This document shows positions 22,541 through 32,360 of a DNA stretch of 64,000 bases, in pieces. The first letter of the stretch is position 1. Each line of letters opens with the position of its first letter. Position numbers and translations under genes: made by a program. Origin of the DNA: Galdieria partita. Lineage: Eukaryota; Rhodophyta; Bangiophyceae; Galdieriales; Galdieriaceae. The stretch is from the NCBI GenBank assembly GCA_025991245.1, contig BQMJ01000014.1, forward strand, positions 62,001 through 126,000, in the 5' to 3' direction. Below the pieces are notes generated by a model that searched no databases, was not told the DNA's origin, and saw only the letters and a program-made list of their open reading frames with translations.

Positions 22541-25500
22541 TTAATCAAAGAAGAAAGGCGCTTCCAGAACTTTTCTAATATCTAAAGTTCCCCTTTCTGG
22601 AGGAGGACGAAAGTCTATTTGAGGATAACGACTACGAAAGTATTCATAAAGCTGCCATAATAAATTATCCGAGTGAAGATGAACAAAAGTTTCACGTAGA
22701 ATCCGATTCATACTATCGACATCTGCAGCACTTGTCCAAAAAGAGTCATGAACAGCTGCAAAATACATTCCTTCCTTCACACAAACTGAAGCAGTCATCA
22801 ACATATGACTTGAATCCAATGAATGAATATAATTGGGTGGAAAAGCAGTCATTTGTTTCCTCTTTTCTATAGGAAGACTTTCATCATACAGTTGCATAGA
22901 AACTATTTGCATGGCTGTCTTGACATCTAATCGTGCCTTATTCCTATACGGTTGGTATATGGGAAGTCCTAGAGGAGTAATCCAACTAACGGCTTGTTTG
23001 GTTTGAGCAATTTTTTGTGCACATTCTGAAAGCCATTCCATGGTTCTATCTGCCACTTCAAACAAGTTTCCAATACTTTCTAATGTACGACTTGCGAGAT
23101 AAGAACTGACTTTGAATATCCATTCCTTTTCTACTAATTTTGCCTCTTTAAGACGATTCTCTATTTGCAAACGAGCTCCAATAAGAGTGACTCCATACAC
23201 GGAAGTCATTACTGTTTGCTTCACAACTTTCCTCGATAGGCATTTTAGTGCCAACTTTGCTTCCTCTAATCCCCTCTCAGCATCCTTTTCTACCATATAA
23301 CGTACACGATCACATACAGCAGAATACACATCTTGTGGCTTATCACAAGGTAATAGATTTACTCTGAACGCACCTTCATGGTCTCTTGCTAATGCAGCAT
23401 AATGTTGCAATCCATTACAAGAGCCGTCCATTTGAATGGGAAGTGTGGAACAGTAATCGAACATATTATCCACGCCTCGTCTTGCTGCATTTGCAAATTC
23501 TACACAAGCAGCTAGAAATTGAAATGGATCTTCTCGAGAACTCCACCATTCCAAGTTGTTCAGATCAAGGGGATCTTGAGCTACTCGAATAATGTCACGA
23601 AAATGACTATCCGTCCAACGCACTCTATCTTCAAAAGTTGCCTTGTCTTGTCCAGCTAAATTGGCAATATGAACTTTCAACCAGTATAAACCCCTTTCTC
23701 CTAAAGGCTTCCCAGGTAATGCAAACATGAGCAAGCCACGATGTAAATCGGAAGACATATGATGTAACGTAGAGGGAATGGGATAAGCACGACCTCGAAA
23801 ATCCATATTATGTGGTAAATAAAAAACATCGTATTTGGCAAACTTGAAAGTTGAAAAATCGTCAATTACACTTCAGCTATAAGAAGAATGTCTGACTTAC
23901 CTCTCGTGCTTCCTGAAGAATAATCTCCGTTTGGCATTTCAAAGCATGTCTTTCAGCAACCGCCTTCTTTGCTTCTCTCAATTCATTACGTTTAAGTGTC
24001 ATTTCGTTTCGGGAAAGTGTGCGAAACTCATTAATGTCCAACTTCGGAATCTCAATATTCTCTCTACTCACTAAACCTGCTAAACCTCCTCCTCTCTTCC
24101 ATAGTTGTTCTGCAACTTCAAGTATCCTAGTGTTCACCTTCCAAGGGGTTGCTCCTAAAGCATTTAGCCCTTCATACACTTGAGATAAATTGGACGTTCT
24201 CAAAGCATTCCATTGACTTCTATGCGAATGCTCACAACGCATCAAATCAGAACGAATTCTTAAATAACCCCCAGTTTTTGGACCAGTCCATGGTCTAGGA
24301 ACTACCACCATAGGCCTCAGCCTTGGCAGGGGATTTAAAAATGGATTGGAAAGGTCTCTAGCAAGTATATCATAAACAATATCTCTGCATCCAACTAAAC
24401 CTTGTAACTTGTTTCCATTCCCTCTTACGACCTTGTGCCAAAATGCAGAAATAAACCGAACATCCGAAGCCTTTGTACATGTCCAATCTTGTTGAGTCGG
24501 AGCATTCTTCAATAACATGTCAACTAAACGACTACCCACACGAAGAGTTGATAACTTGTCCCAAAATGCAGTATTTCCATTCAAGTGATAAGCAAATAAA
24601 TTGACATAAGGACGATGAGCATTCTTATCATCTGCATTTCTTTTCAACAATTTTTTCAATTGATGAAGTCGAATTCTAAAAGAGTTGGAATGTTCTTTTT
24701 GTTCTGATGGCTCTGTAGACGCTATCTCCGTATTCTCCTGTTTGTTTTCTACAACTTGTTGATGCAATTGTTCATATTGTAATTTCTTTCTCAGTTTTTC
24801 TAATTCTTCTGCGTTACACTGAGTTTGAACTGCCTTCCCTACTTCAAGACAAAGACTTAAATAAGGGTAACCATCTTTTCTAGGTACTGTCAAACGAAGT
24901 GTTTCTTGGATGGTAATGAGAGCAAGTTTGGCAGGTTCCAATCTCAATAAATGATCTTCATCTTTGGTCAATGATATTTTGTTCCTTAAGCGTTGTTGTT
25001 CTCTCTTGATAACAAACGCTAAAGGACTCAACCAGCTCAAAATGAGTCTCTGTGCTGGACTTAACCAACTGATGTCTCCACGTTTCATAGCAGTTTCCAA
25101 CAAATTTCTAAAACGATCCAATGACTCTTGAAGACAAGCAAACTCCAATCTTAGTTCTTCTGCATACTTTGGGTCTTCTACTTGCCTCTTTCTAACACGA
25201 ACAGCTGCTCCAGAAGGACTTGTTCGAACAGAAAACGACGATGAATCATTCAATTGATATTCGCGTAACAACGACAGTTGAAACAAATCTGAAAATGCGG
25301 CTTCGAGTTGGCTCCCACTTTCAAAAGTGTCACTCCACGGCTCTTCAAAGATCTCATAAGGATTCTCCAACGACTCGTTGACTACTGAGGCATTGGCCAA
25401 GTAGTTTTCCGTCGAATAATACTTTGATTGCAAGTAAGGGAGTTCCAAGTCTGTATCTGGTCCATATAACTCGTCTTCCTCTTCTTCGTCTTCTTCAAAC

Positions 25501-25967
25501 ATATCTTCCCGAAGGGCTTCCCGAAGACTGCTCTGTTCTGACACTGTTCGTAAGTAAAGCTTTTGCGAAACTGACTTTCTAGTGAATACATGACGACAAT
25601 TGTGTATTCTGTCTGGCAAATGTAACGAGAAAACCAGGAAAAGTCCAGTGGCGCGCTTTTCTTTCAAGTGCATTGCCATATGCCTTCCATTTCGATGAAC
25701 TTTGTTGTTTCTATAGTGGGAAGCCGATGAAGACAAGTTAAAAGACAACAACGTATCTTCGACATCTTTAGCAGCTTTCAACTCTTCAACTCGTTTCAAC
25801 TCAGTCGGTTCTCGTATTTCTTCTTTCTCTGATAGAGTTGTAGCCCCCGAGTAAAAGTTGGCAATACGCGTTTGCTGAAAACAACGACTAATAATACTAC
25901 TACTAGTAGCCTTGATATTATCTAATTTATAAAAGTTACAAGTCTCCTTCCATAAACATACTCGCAT
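22541..25967 (-). CDS. RPOT: Single-subunit (T7-like) organellar RNA polymerase
   Basis: Two exons (25967-23901, 23842-22541; 58-nt intron) encode about 1122 aa. This is the nuclear-encoded phage-type polymerase that transcribes the mitochondrial genome. The C-terminal catalytic half has HNMDFRGRAYPIPS, the first metal Asp in QMDGSCNGLQHYAA, the finger helix KVVKQTVMTSVYGVT, and the second Asp in AAVHDSFW. The acceptor at 23842 restores AREFAKYDVFYLPHN before the DFRGRAYP motif. The N-terminal 180 aa is poorly conserved and starts with a basic, Ser-rich stretch that can serve as presequence. Whether it goes to mitochondria only or also to plastids is not readable here. Confidence 0.93.
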
Positions 25968-26069
25968 TGGATACTTTCGTTAAACCAACGACGGCATACT
26001 TACACATCGTTTCTCATCGAACAACCACGTCGAATGCTTTTTCTTATCAACGATGGTTTGGCTTTATTT

Positions 26070-26996
26070 TCAAGAAACCACAAATAAACTTAAACGTTCC
26101 TCAAAACTTTCCAATTCCTTCAGCCACTTACAATCAGGACATATTCTTTTCAGTTGTCTTGTATATGCGTCCTTTTGTTCTTTAGTTTTACTCAAGTGAC
26201 AACTGATTATTAGACAGTTTACAAGTGCAGGTGGATAGTTGGGGTTCTTGGCTACCAACTCTTGTAAAATGTTATCTGCTTCTTGATATTTACTTTGACC
26301 TAAATATGCCGTGGCCAATCCGTTCAGTAGCATATCAGAAGAGCCGTGACGCTCAGATAGTTCCGCAAATATATATTCAGCTTCACGATAAGAACCTTCT
26401 GCTAAATAGACCCAAGCAGTTGTGAGATGAGTTAACACAGCATCTCCCTCAAGCTGATTGAGTCGTTCTGTTAATATCTTGGCCAAGTCTAGTCGATTCA
26501 TTCTCAATAAAATTTCCACTTCCAACGCTGCAGTTTCTAAAGTGGGATGATGCTGCAACAATTCCAGTGCCTTCTCATGATGGCCTTCGAGAACAAGAAT
26601 ATTTGCAAGTAATATCTGATTCACACCACTCAAGCTACTTTCTCTTCCTATCAAGTCGCTTACTTGTTGTACGATGTTGGGACGCTCCGAGGGTTCCTTC
26701 ATGTATATAGCGTACCACTGCAATACCTTGGAATCGTCTTTATCCTCTAAACTTTGAATAGCCTACAAGTCTTTTTATTATAACACTCGCCAAAACGAGT
26801 ACAGCCAAAACGTTACCTCGTCATAGTTTCCTCGTGCTATCTCAATTCTTGCCAACAAAGCTTGCTTCTCTTTCACTAACTCAGGACCAGGTTGAACTTG
26901 AAGAACTTCTTCTTTTGCTCTTTCAAAGTTGTGCAGATAGAAAAACGTACGTGTCTCAAATAGGTCGTCTATCTTTTCTCCTATTGTTGTTTCCAT
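26070..26996 (-). CDS. COPE: Coatomer epsilon subunit (epsilon-COP)
   Basis: Two exons (26996-26817, 26762-26070; 54-nt intron) encode 290 aa (human 308). Epsilon-COP is the TPR-solenoid that stabilises alpha-COP in the COPI coat for Golgi-ER retrograde traffic. The N-terminus IDDLFETRTFFYLHNFERAK matches the family opening (DELFDVRNAFYIGSY). The TPR helices continue with LTTAWVYLAEGSYREAEYIF, LLNGLATAYLGQSKYQEAD and NPNYPPALVNCL. Both possible ATGs (27014 and 26996) lie inside the 3' end of the upstream TFB2 coding region, in another frame. The second is preferred because the first only adds MDSISG. Confidence 0.87.
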
Positions 26997-28408
26997 TCCA
27001 GAGATTGAATCCAACTTTCCAATGATTGTTGTGCCGTCTCATCTACAACCAAAATACACTTCTGAGAATCACTCCATAAATACACTCCAAGTTCCTTTGC
27101 AAAGTTACAAGTTTTCTCAAAAGATGTCGTACAATCAAAATGGTCCAATAGTAAAGCATGCTGGGTTGAAACTCGACTGCGTTGAGCTTCCCATAAACGA
27201 ATCTGATCTATGATGGTTATAGGAAGTTTTCCTTTCATATGAGGATGCATATGACTCTGTAAATAAGATATCATTTGTTGTGCAGTTATTCCATTGTTGA
27301 GTGCTGTTCGAATACTATCTCTGGTAATCACACCAACTGCCATATTCGGTAAACGATATAGAAACTGAATGAATAAGGAAAGCAACGAAATTTGAAAAGT
27401 ACAACGAGTATATACATAAACACGAAAATTGGTCTGCACAATAATTCGACACTCTGCATCAACATTTGACCAATCTTCCACTGAAGAATAGTTTGTTGTA
27501 TCTCTCAACCAACATATCGAACGAGTCAATGTGACTCCAAGAGGAGTGGCATAAAAGTACGAGTCTTCTACGGATGAAGATCTATGTAAATAGACGAGTC
27601 CTAAATCAGCTAAATAAGGAATATAATTTTGTTGCGTCTCGGATAATGTTTTCCAATGATAAGCAACTCCTGAAGCACAGAAACTCAGTTCAAAGAGAAA
27701 CTCAACCATTTCTTCATTCATCACTCTCTTCTGTGGCTTTGTATGAGTCATTGGGTTGGAGAATAAAATATTCTCAAGAATAAACCAGACTTGCTCCCTA
27801 ATATCTTTTAATAAAAACTGAAATCCTAGCGTAGTTATTCGAAAGCCATCTTCCACTTGTTCTATTAAATCACTTTCCAGTAAAGCTTCTAAGATTCTCG
27901 TGGAAGGTTCACTTTCTGTGGATTCCAATCCCACCAGAAACTGCAATATCTTATTCCAACACTGTCGTGAATACTGACTCAGAAAACTGACATCCTTTGA
28001 CGACTGTTGTTGGCTTGTATCATGTCCAGTATCTTCCTTTTTCTTTCTAACAAAGGGAGACACTACGTTACATAATATCAAATCTTGTAAACTCTTTTGA
28101 AACTTGGGGTTCATCAGAAATTGCACAGAATGGGAATCTTGCTTTCTATACAGTATTCTCAAGTCAACCAAGTGATTGACGACAGTTTGAAGTTGTGATT
28201 GTGACTGTTTTTGGAACCACTTCAAAAGAACATTGGCTTCGACTTGTTGAATAAATAATAAACGAGTCAAAATGGCTTTTTGTAACGAGGAAAGTATTTC
28301 AAATATGCAACTCGTAGCATACGGACTTTTATAAAGCGTCTCTACTTCATCAGCCCACTGAGAGTCCATAAGATATGTCAATAAGCTTTTTCTGTTCGTT
28401 GTTTTCAT
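26981..28408 (-). CDS. TFB2: TFIIH subunit TFB2/p52 (GTF2H4)
   Basis: Intronless, 475 aa, normal length for p52. It anchors the XPB helicase in core TFIIH, for nucleotide excision repair and transcription initiation. Family features: the N-terminal winged-helix segment with LYKSPYATSCIFE, LQKAILTRLLFIQQ, the ILEALLESDLIEQVEDGFRIT block, the LADLGLVYL region, NFRVYVYT, the MAVGVITRDSIRTALNNGITAQQMISYL helix and the C-terminal clutch domain (IRLWEAQRSRV, then GVYLWSDSQKCILVV). Because the conserved C-terminus runs right to the stop, the 16-base overlap with the COPE start looks genuine. Confidence 0.92.
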   Translation of the reverse strand: MKTTNRKSLLTYLMDSQWADEVETLYKSPYATSCIFEILSSLQKAILTRLLFIQQVEANVLLKWFQKQSQSQLQTVVNHLVDLRILYRKQDSHSVQFLMNPKFQKSLQDLILCNVVSPFVRKKKEDTGHDTSQQQSSKDVSFLSQYSRQCWNKILQFLVGLESTESEPSTRILEALLESDLIEQVEDGFRITTLGFQFLLKDIREQVWFILENILFSNPMTHTKPQKRVMNEEMVEFLFELSFCASGVAYHWKTLSETQQNYIPYLADLGLVYLHRSSSVEDSYFYATPLGVTLTRSICWLRDTTNYSSVEDWSNVDAECRIIVQTNFRVYVYTRCTFQISLLSLFIQFLYRLPNMAVGVITRDSIRTALNNGITAQQMISYLQSHMHPHMKGKLPITIIDQIRLWEAQRSRVSTQHALLLDHFDCTTSFEKTCNFAKELGVYLWSDSQKCILVVDETAQQSLESWIQSLEWKQQ

Positions 28409-28439
28409 AAGATCTTATTCACAACGCCCAGTAAACAAC

Positions 28440-30014
28440 TCAATGACGGAAAAATTCTTTATGCAATGCTCGAATGGCTGCATCTGCATGATTATCTTCA
28501 ACTATAAAAGAAATATTAAATTTAGATGCTCCTTGAGATATCATTTCTACATCAATATTCTCTTTCCATAAAACTTGCATAGATCGTGCTAAAATCTCTG
28601 TAGAACGAGAAACATTAGAAACCAACGAAATGATTGCCTTTTCTCCTGAAAACTGTACGGATGCAATTTTACTCAACTCTACTTCCAATTCTTCTTTATC
28701 TCTTGTATCGAAAGCTTTAGGATCCAAAGTCATCGAAACAGAAACCTCCGATGTCGCAATCATATCAATAGAAACTCGTCGTTCTCCAAATACTTTAAAC
28801 AGTTCAGCCAAAAAACCATGCGCACCTAACATTCTTGTGGACTCGATGTCTACCAGATGACACTTTCGTTTCAAAGATATTGCAGTGACTGGATTCTCCG
28901 AAGGATGTTCTCTTCTACTCTTAATAACAGTTCCTGGATGCTCAGGATTGTAAGAATTCTTCACTCGAATAGGAATGTTGTGTCTCATTGCAGGTTGCAT
29001 AGCAATGGGATGAAGAACCTTGGCTCCAAAATAGGCCATTTCAAAAGCTTCTTGAAATGTTACAAATGGCACAGGAATAGCATCCGAAACAATGCGAGGA
29101 TCCGTAGAAAGAATACCATCGACATCTTTCCAAACTTGAACTTCACTACAACCTAAAGCAGCTCCCAATGCTGCAGCAGTCAAATCACTACCACCTCTTC
29201 CCAAAGTGGTAATATTCCCTTGTTTGTCTTTAGCAATAAAGCCAGTTACTACAGCTAAAGTGTGCTCTTGTACTAAACGCTCAAAACACTCTCTTATTCT
29301 TGGAAAGCTCTCTTCTAAAAGGTCCGCATTAGTGAAATGAGAATTGGTCACAAAGCCTAAATCGAATGCATCAAAAGGCTCCGTTGGAAGTCCTTCCGAT
29401 TGTCTCAAATAAGAGGCAAATATGCGAACTGAAAGGCGTTCACCAAAAGAAACCAAATAGTCCTTAGTTCTAGGAGACAACTCTTTGATAAATTTGATAC
29501 CTAAAAGAAGTTGATCAAGTGTAGTCAACAAAGGATCCACTAGATCTTCTTTCGATAAATGCAACTCTTCACATGCCAGATAAGCTCTCTTTCGAATAGA
29601 AGATATATCGACGATTCCTTCCTTTAAAGCTAACTCTCCAGCCTGCAGCAGCTCATTGGTGGTAGTGCCCATAGCTGACAAGACAACTATGGGATATCTT
29701 TGTGAATTCTCCAGTTGCATTTGAACAAGTTTCCCCACTTCTTTCAACCTTTCTGCATTTGCTAAAGAACTTCCACCAAACTTGCATACAATTCGATCCA
29801 ATTTCTGATCAGAAAGTTGCTTTGGTTCTGAAGAAAAGACCTCACGAAGAGTAGTTTGAGTATTCGATTTCGGGGTTACAGAACAAGTCCATCGGCTGAA
29901 ATACGTTTTGGGAACCTTGTAAACTTGATGAGAGGACTCTTTTCGAACAATCTTTGACTTGTGTATCTTTACGACAAATAAAGGATGATTGGTTATGAAA
30001 CTATAAGGTTGCAT
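28440..30014 (-). CDS. AK: Aspartate kinase (monofunctional, likely plastid)
   Basis: Intronless, 524 aa from the ATG at 30014; the open frame continues upstream only through a TTG. It phosphorylates aspartate, the first step to Lys, Thr and Met. Seen: the nucleotide/substrate motif VCKFGGSSLA at about residue 80, VLSAMGTTTNELL, the SFGERLSVR loop, TLGRGGSDLTA, and VWKDVDGILSTDPR. Two ACT regulatory domains follow (about 380-524), implying feedback control by lysine or threonine. It is not fused to homoserine dehydrogenase. The N-terminal 75 aa is basic and Ser/Thr-rich, as in plastid precursors. It ends 31 bases before the TFB2 start on the same strand. Confidence 0.93.
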   Translation of the reverse strand: MQPYSFITNHPLFVVKIHKSKIVRKESSHQVYKVPKTYFSRWTCSVTPKSNTQTTLREVFSSEPKQLSDQKLDRIVCKFGGSSLANAERLKEVGKLVQMQLENSQRYPIVVLSAMGTTTNELLQAGELALKEGIVDISSIRKRAYLACEELHLSKEDLVDPLLTTLDQLLLGIKFIKELSPRTKDYLVSFGERLSVRIFASYLRQSEGLPTEPFDAFDLGFVTNSHFTNADLLEESFPRIRECFERLVQEHTLAVVTGFIAKDKQGNITTLGRGGSDLTAAALGAALGCSEVQVWKDVDGILSTDPRIVSDAIPVPFVTFQEAFEMAYFGAKVLHPIAMQPAMRHNIPIRVKNSYNPEHPGTVIKSRREHPSENPVTAISLKRKCHLVDIESTRMLGAHGFLAELFKVFGERRVSIDMIATSEVSVSMTLDPKAFDTRDKEELEVELSKIASVQFSGEKAIISLVSNVSRSTEILARSMQVLWKENIDVEMISQGASKFNISFIVEDNHADAAIRALHKEFFRH

Positions 30015-30126
30015 CCTTTTACCGACAGCCAACAATCTCTAATCACCGCGTATTGACATTCTCTGACGGGCATGAAAGTTTTCAAAATGCGGAGTTTGTG
30101 AAAATTAACTTTATTGGTATCCACTT

Positions 30127-30633
30127 TTACAGTCTTCTACCACGTTTTCCACCTTTTCTTCTGGTTCCATCAGTAGGAATAGGAGTTACATCTTCAATAC
30201 GGCCAATCTTCAAGCCAGATCTAGCTAAAGCTCTCATTGCAGATTGCGCACCAGGTCCTGGCGTTTTGCTCAATTTTCCTCCAGTTGCTCGCACTTTGAT
30301 GTGAAGAGCAGTAATACCTACTTCTTTGCACCTTTCCGCTACCTTCTGCGCAGCAGTCATAGCTGCATATGGGGAAGACTCGTCTCGATCTGCTTTTACT
30401 TCCATTCCCCCAGTTCTACGTACAATAGTTTCACGACCAGAAAGATCGGTTACATGAATAAAAGTATCGTTGAAAGACGCATAAATGTGAGCAACGCCAA
30501 AAAGGTGCTCACCTTCACGAAGCGCCGGACCAAGTTTCACTTCTTCTGCAGGTTCTTGAGTACGTTTCTTAGGTGCCTATCATACCATTTTTAACTCTTC
30601 TCATTATCAACAAGCAAGTGTCAATCTTACCAT
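30127..30633 (-). CDS. RPS14: 40S ribosomal protein uS11 (RPS14)
   Basis: Two exons give 150 aa (human 151). The first exon is only the start codon ATG (30633-30631); a 54-nt intron (30577-30630) separates it from APKKRTQEP and the rest. The body is almost identical to eukaryotic uS11: [53 protein letters not shown] and the basic end [11 protein letters not shown]. It sits on the platform of the small subunit near the mRNA exit. The ATG-plus-intron arrangement is supported by the match of MAPKK to the family N-terminus. Confidence 0.95.
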
Positions 30634-30878
30634 TCTTCCTCAAGACGACGTCGAACAAAACGATTATGGATCCCCACACCAACAACGATAATTGAATTTC
30701 GATTACGGCTCACTTGTGGAATATATACAGAGAATATGTCTTATCATTAGCCACTATTAGGTAAACAATAAACACAAAAAACAAGAAAATTCTCTCATTT
30801 CAACGTTTTCATCGAAGCCCTTTAGTATTTAATATGATAGACAGATCAAATTGTAAAATATTTCTTGTTACGTAATAT

Positions 30879-30951
30879 GCCGCCGTAGCTTAGTTGGTAG
30901 AGCGTCGCACTAGTAATGCGGAGGTCATGAGTTCGAGTCTCATCGGTGGCT
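30879..30951 (+). tRNA. trnT-AGT: tRNA-Thr (AGT)
   Basis: A full cloverleaf folds without an intron. The acceptor stem is GCCGCCG/CGGTGGC with one G-T pair. The D-arm is GCTT/GAGC with loop AGTTGGTA. The anticodon stem is TCGCA/TGCGG with loop CTAGTAA, so the anticodon is AGT at 30912-30914. The T-arm is ATGAG/CTCAT with loop TTCGAGT. The discriminator is T and the CCA end is not encoded, as usual in eukaryotes. Seven T residues follow directly. Confidence 0.97.
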
Positions 30952-30953
30952 GA

Positions 30954-30960
30954 TTTTTTT
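30954..30960 (+). terminator. RNA polymerase III terminator of tRNA-Thr
   Basis: A run of seven T residues begins three bases after the tRNA 3' end, the standard Pol III stop signal. Confidence 0.85.
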
Positions 30961-31030
30961 CCTTGTAAAGAAAAAAGAGAACAGAGATGGCGCTTCTTCA
31001 AGTGAAAGCAACATTGCATAGCAAAAAGTT

Positions 31031-32323
31031 ATGAATAGTTGGTTGCGTCCTCTTTTTGCTTCACCTCTACTGAAAAAGTTGAACTTTGTTGCTACTCAAG
31101 AGCATGCTCCATTGGTTGGTGACACTTCCATACTACTTGAGAAGCAAACCCTTTCCCGAAAGCATGCCTTTGTAGTAGAAGTATATTTGAAAGAACATTT
31201 ACTATGGATATCGGACGGTTCCTTTACTGTCAGTTCCGTTATTACGGAAGAGGCTGCCCAGCACTTGGAACAGGATTCCGAGTACATCAGTGTTGCACAG
31301 CTTCGTCTTGGTGAAATTATTTTACGCAAGTTTGATCTAGTACTGGAGCTTTTTCAGAGCAACTGTAAACCAAGAATAGTTATTCATCAGTTCTACTACA
31401 AGGGTGAAATATTTGCTCCGCTCGAAAATAGTTTGGACTTGGAACGCGACCCGACCATTGGTCATCTGTTGGATACGTTTTCCAAAGTCGTATTAGGAGT
31501 TGACAGCTACAAAAGAGAAGCTGTTTTTCTTTTGTCTGGTTTATGGAAAGAGGCGTTCGAGTCATCTAGGAGATGGGTACGGTTTGCAACGTGTCATGAT
31601 ATTATAAAACTGGGCAAGTTCATGGAGACAGACTCTGTCCAAGTGGAAAACGAAGAGGAAAACAGTGTACCGTTATCCACACCATCTCATGATGAAATGG
31701 TGCGAGAAACGGAACAAGTCGCATCCAACGAGATAAAACAAGAGTGCTATGAGGAGAGTAATGAAGAAATGGTAACAATGACGCCAGACGTAAACATCAT
31801 CGGCACAAGTTCTCAACCTAATTCTCAGTCAATCCGTTCTCCACAGTCGCTATCGCCATTGATTTTTCAAGAAACGAATGACGTCCCAAAGGAAACCCAA
31901 GGAGACCAGTCTACAAAGGAGTCATGGACACAAGATGCCATGGATCAATGGGAAGCATATGAACGTGTTGTAAACGAGCACATCTCGAATGGCTCGTCCT
32001 ATTGTCCCACTGGGAAAGCGTATCGTATACAGCAGTTACACGGTCATCGTTTGCCAAGAACATTTTCAATGTTTCGTTCAGAATTGGATATCGCACCAAT
32101 GGACGATATTTTGTTGCAGCAATATTGTCCCCGAAAACTAGAGATACTAAAGGTTATCTCTATGGATACATCATCTGGTTCGATTGAACCGGACCCAAAC
32201 GAGATGAAATGCGACAAAAAGATTTATTCCGTGGAAGAGTTACTTGAGGAAAGGGAGAAGTGGCTTCGTTGCTCTTCTATATACTCTTTAGTGACTCCTA
32301 AGAAGAGAAAAGATACGGCATAA
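31031..32323 (+). CDS. Unknown protein with a candidate N-terminal OB fold (RPA70N/TPP1-like)
   Basis: Intronless, 430 aa. Residues about 45-140 read like an OB fold: a strand KHAFVVEVY, then LLWISDGSFTVSSVITEEA, a basic/hydrophobic strand LRLGEIILRKFDLVLELFQ and a final strand PRIVIHQFYYKGE. The I/M-S-DG-(x4)-S/C-x-(V/L) turn is shared by RPA70 N-terminal domains and by shelterin TPP1/TEBP-beta. The middle (about 200-310) is Glu/Ser/Asn-rich and probably disordered. The C-terminal 110 aa is more structured-looking (VVNEHISNGSSYCPTGKAYR, RTFSMFRSELDI). A telomere or ssDNA role is possible but not proven. The gene begins 79 bases after tRNA-Thr. Confidence 0.5.
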   Translation: MNSWLRPLFASPLLKKLNFVATQEHAPLVGDTSILLEKQTLSRKHAFVVEVYLKEHLLWISDGSFTVSSVITEEAAQHLEQDSEYISVAQLRLGEIILRKFDLVLELFQSNCKPRIVIHQFYYKGEIFAPLENSLDLERDPTIGHLLDTFSKVVLGVDSYKREAVFLLSGLWKEAFESSRRWVRFATCHDIIKLGKFMETDSVQVENEEENSVPLSTPSHDEMVRETEQVASNEIKQECYEESNEEMVTMTPDVNIIGTSSQPNSQSIRSPQSLSPLIFQETNDVPKETQGDQSTKESWTQDAMDQWEAYERVVNEHISNGSSYCPTGKAYRIQQLHGHRLPRTFSMFRSELDIAPMDDILLQQYCPRKLEILKVISMDTSSGSIEPDPNEMKCDKKIYSVEELLEEREKWLRCSSIYSLVTPKKRKDTA

Positions 32324-32360
32324 TTCATAATCCTGTGCCAGTTTGAGTTTTATTTTCATA

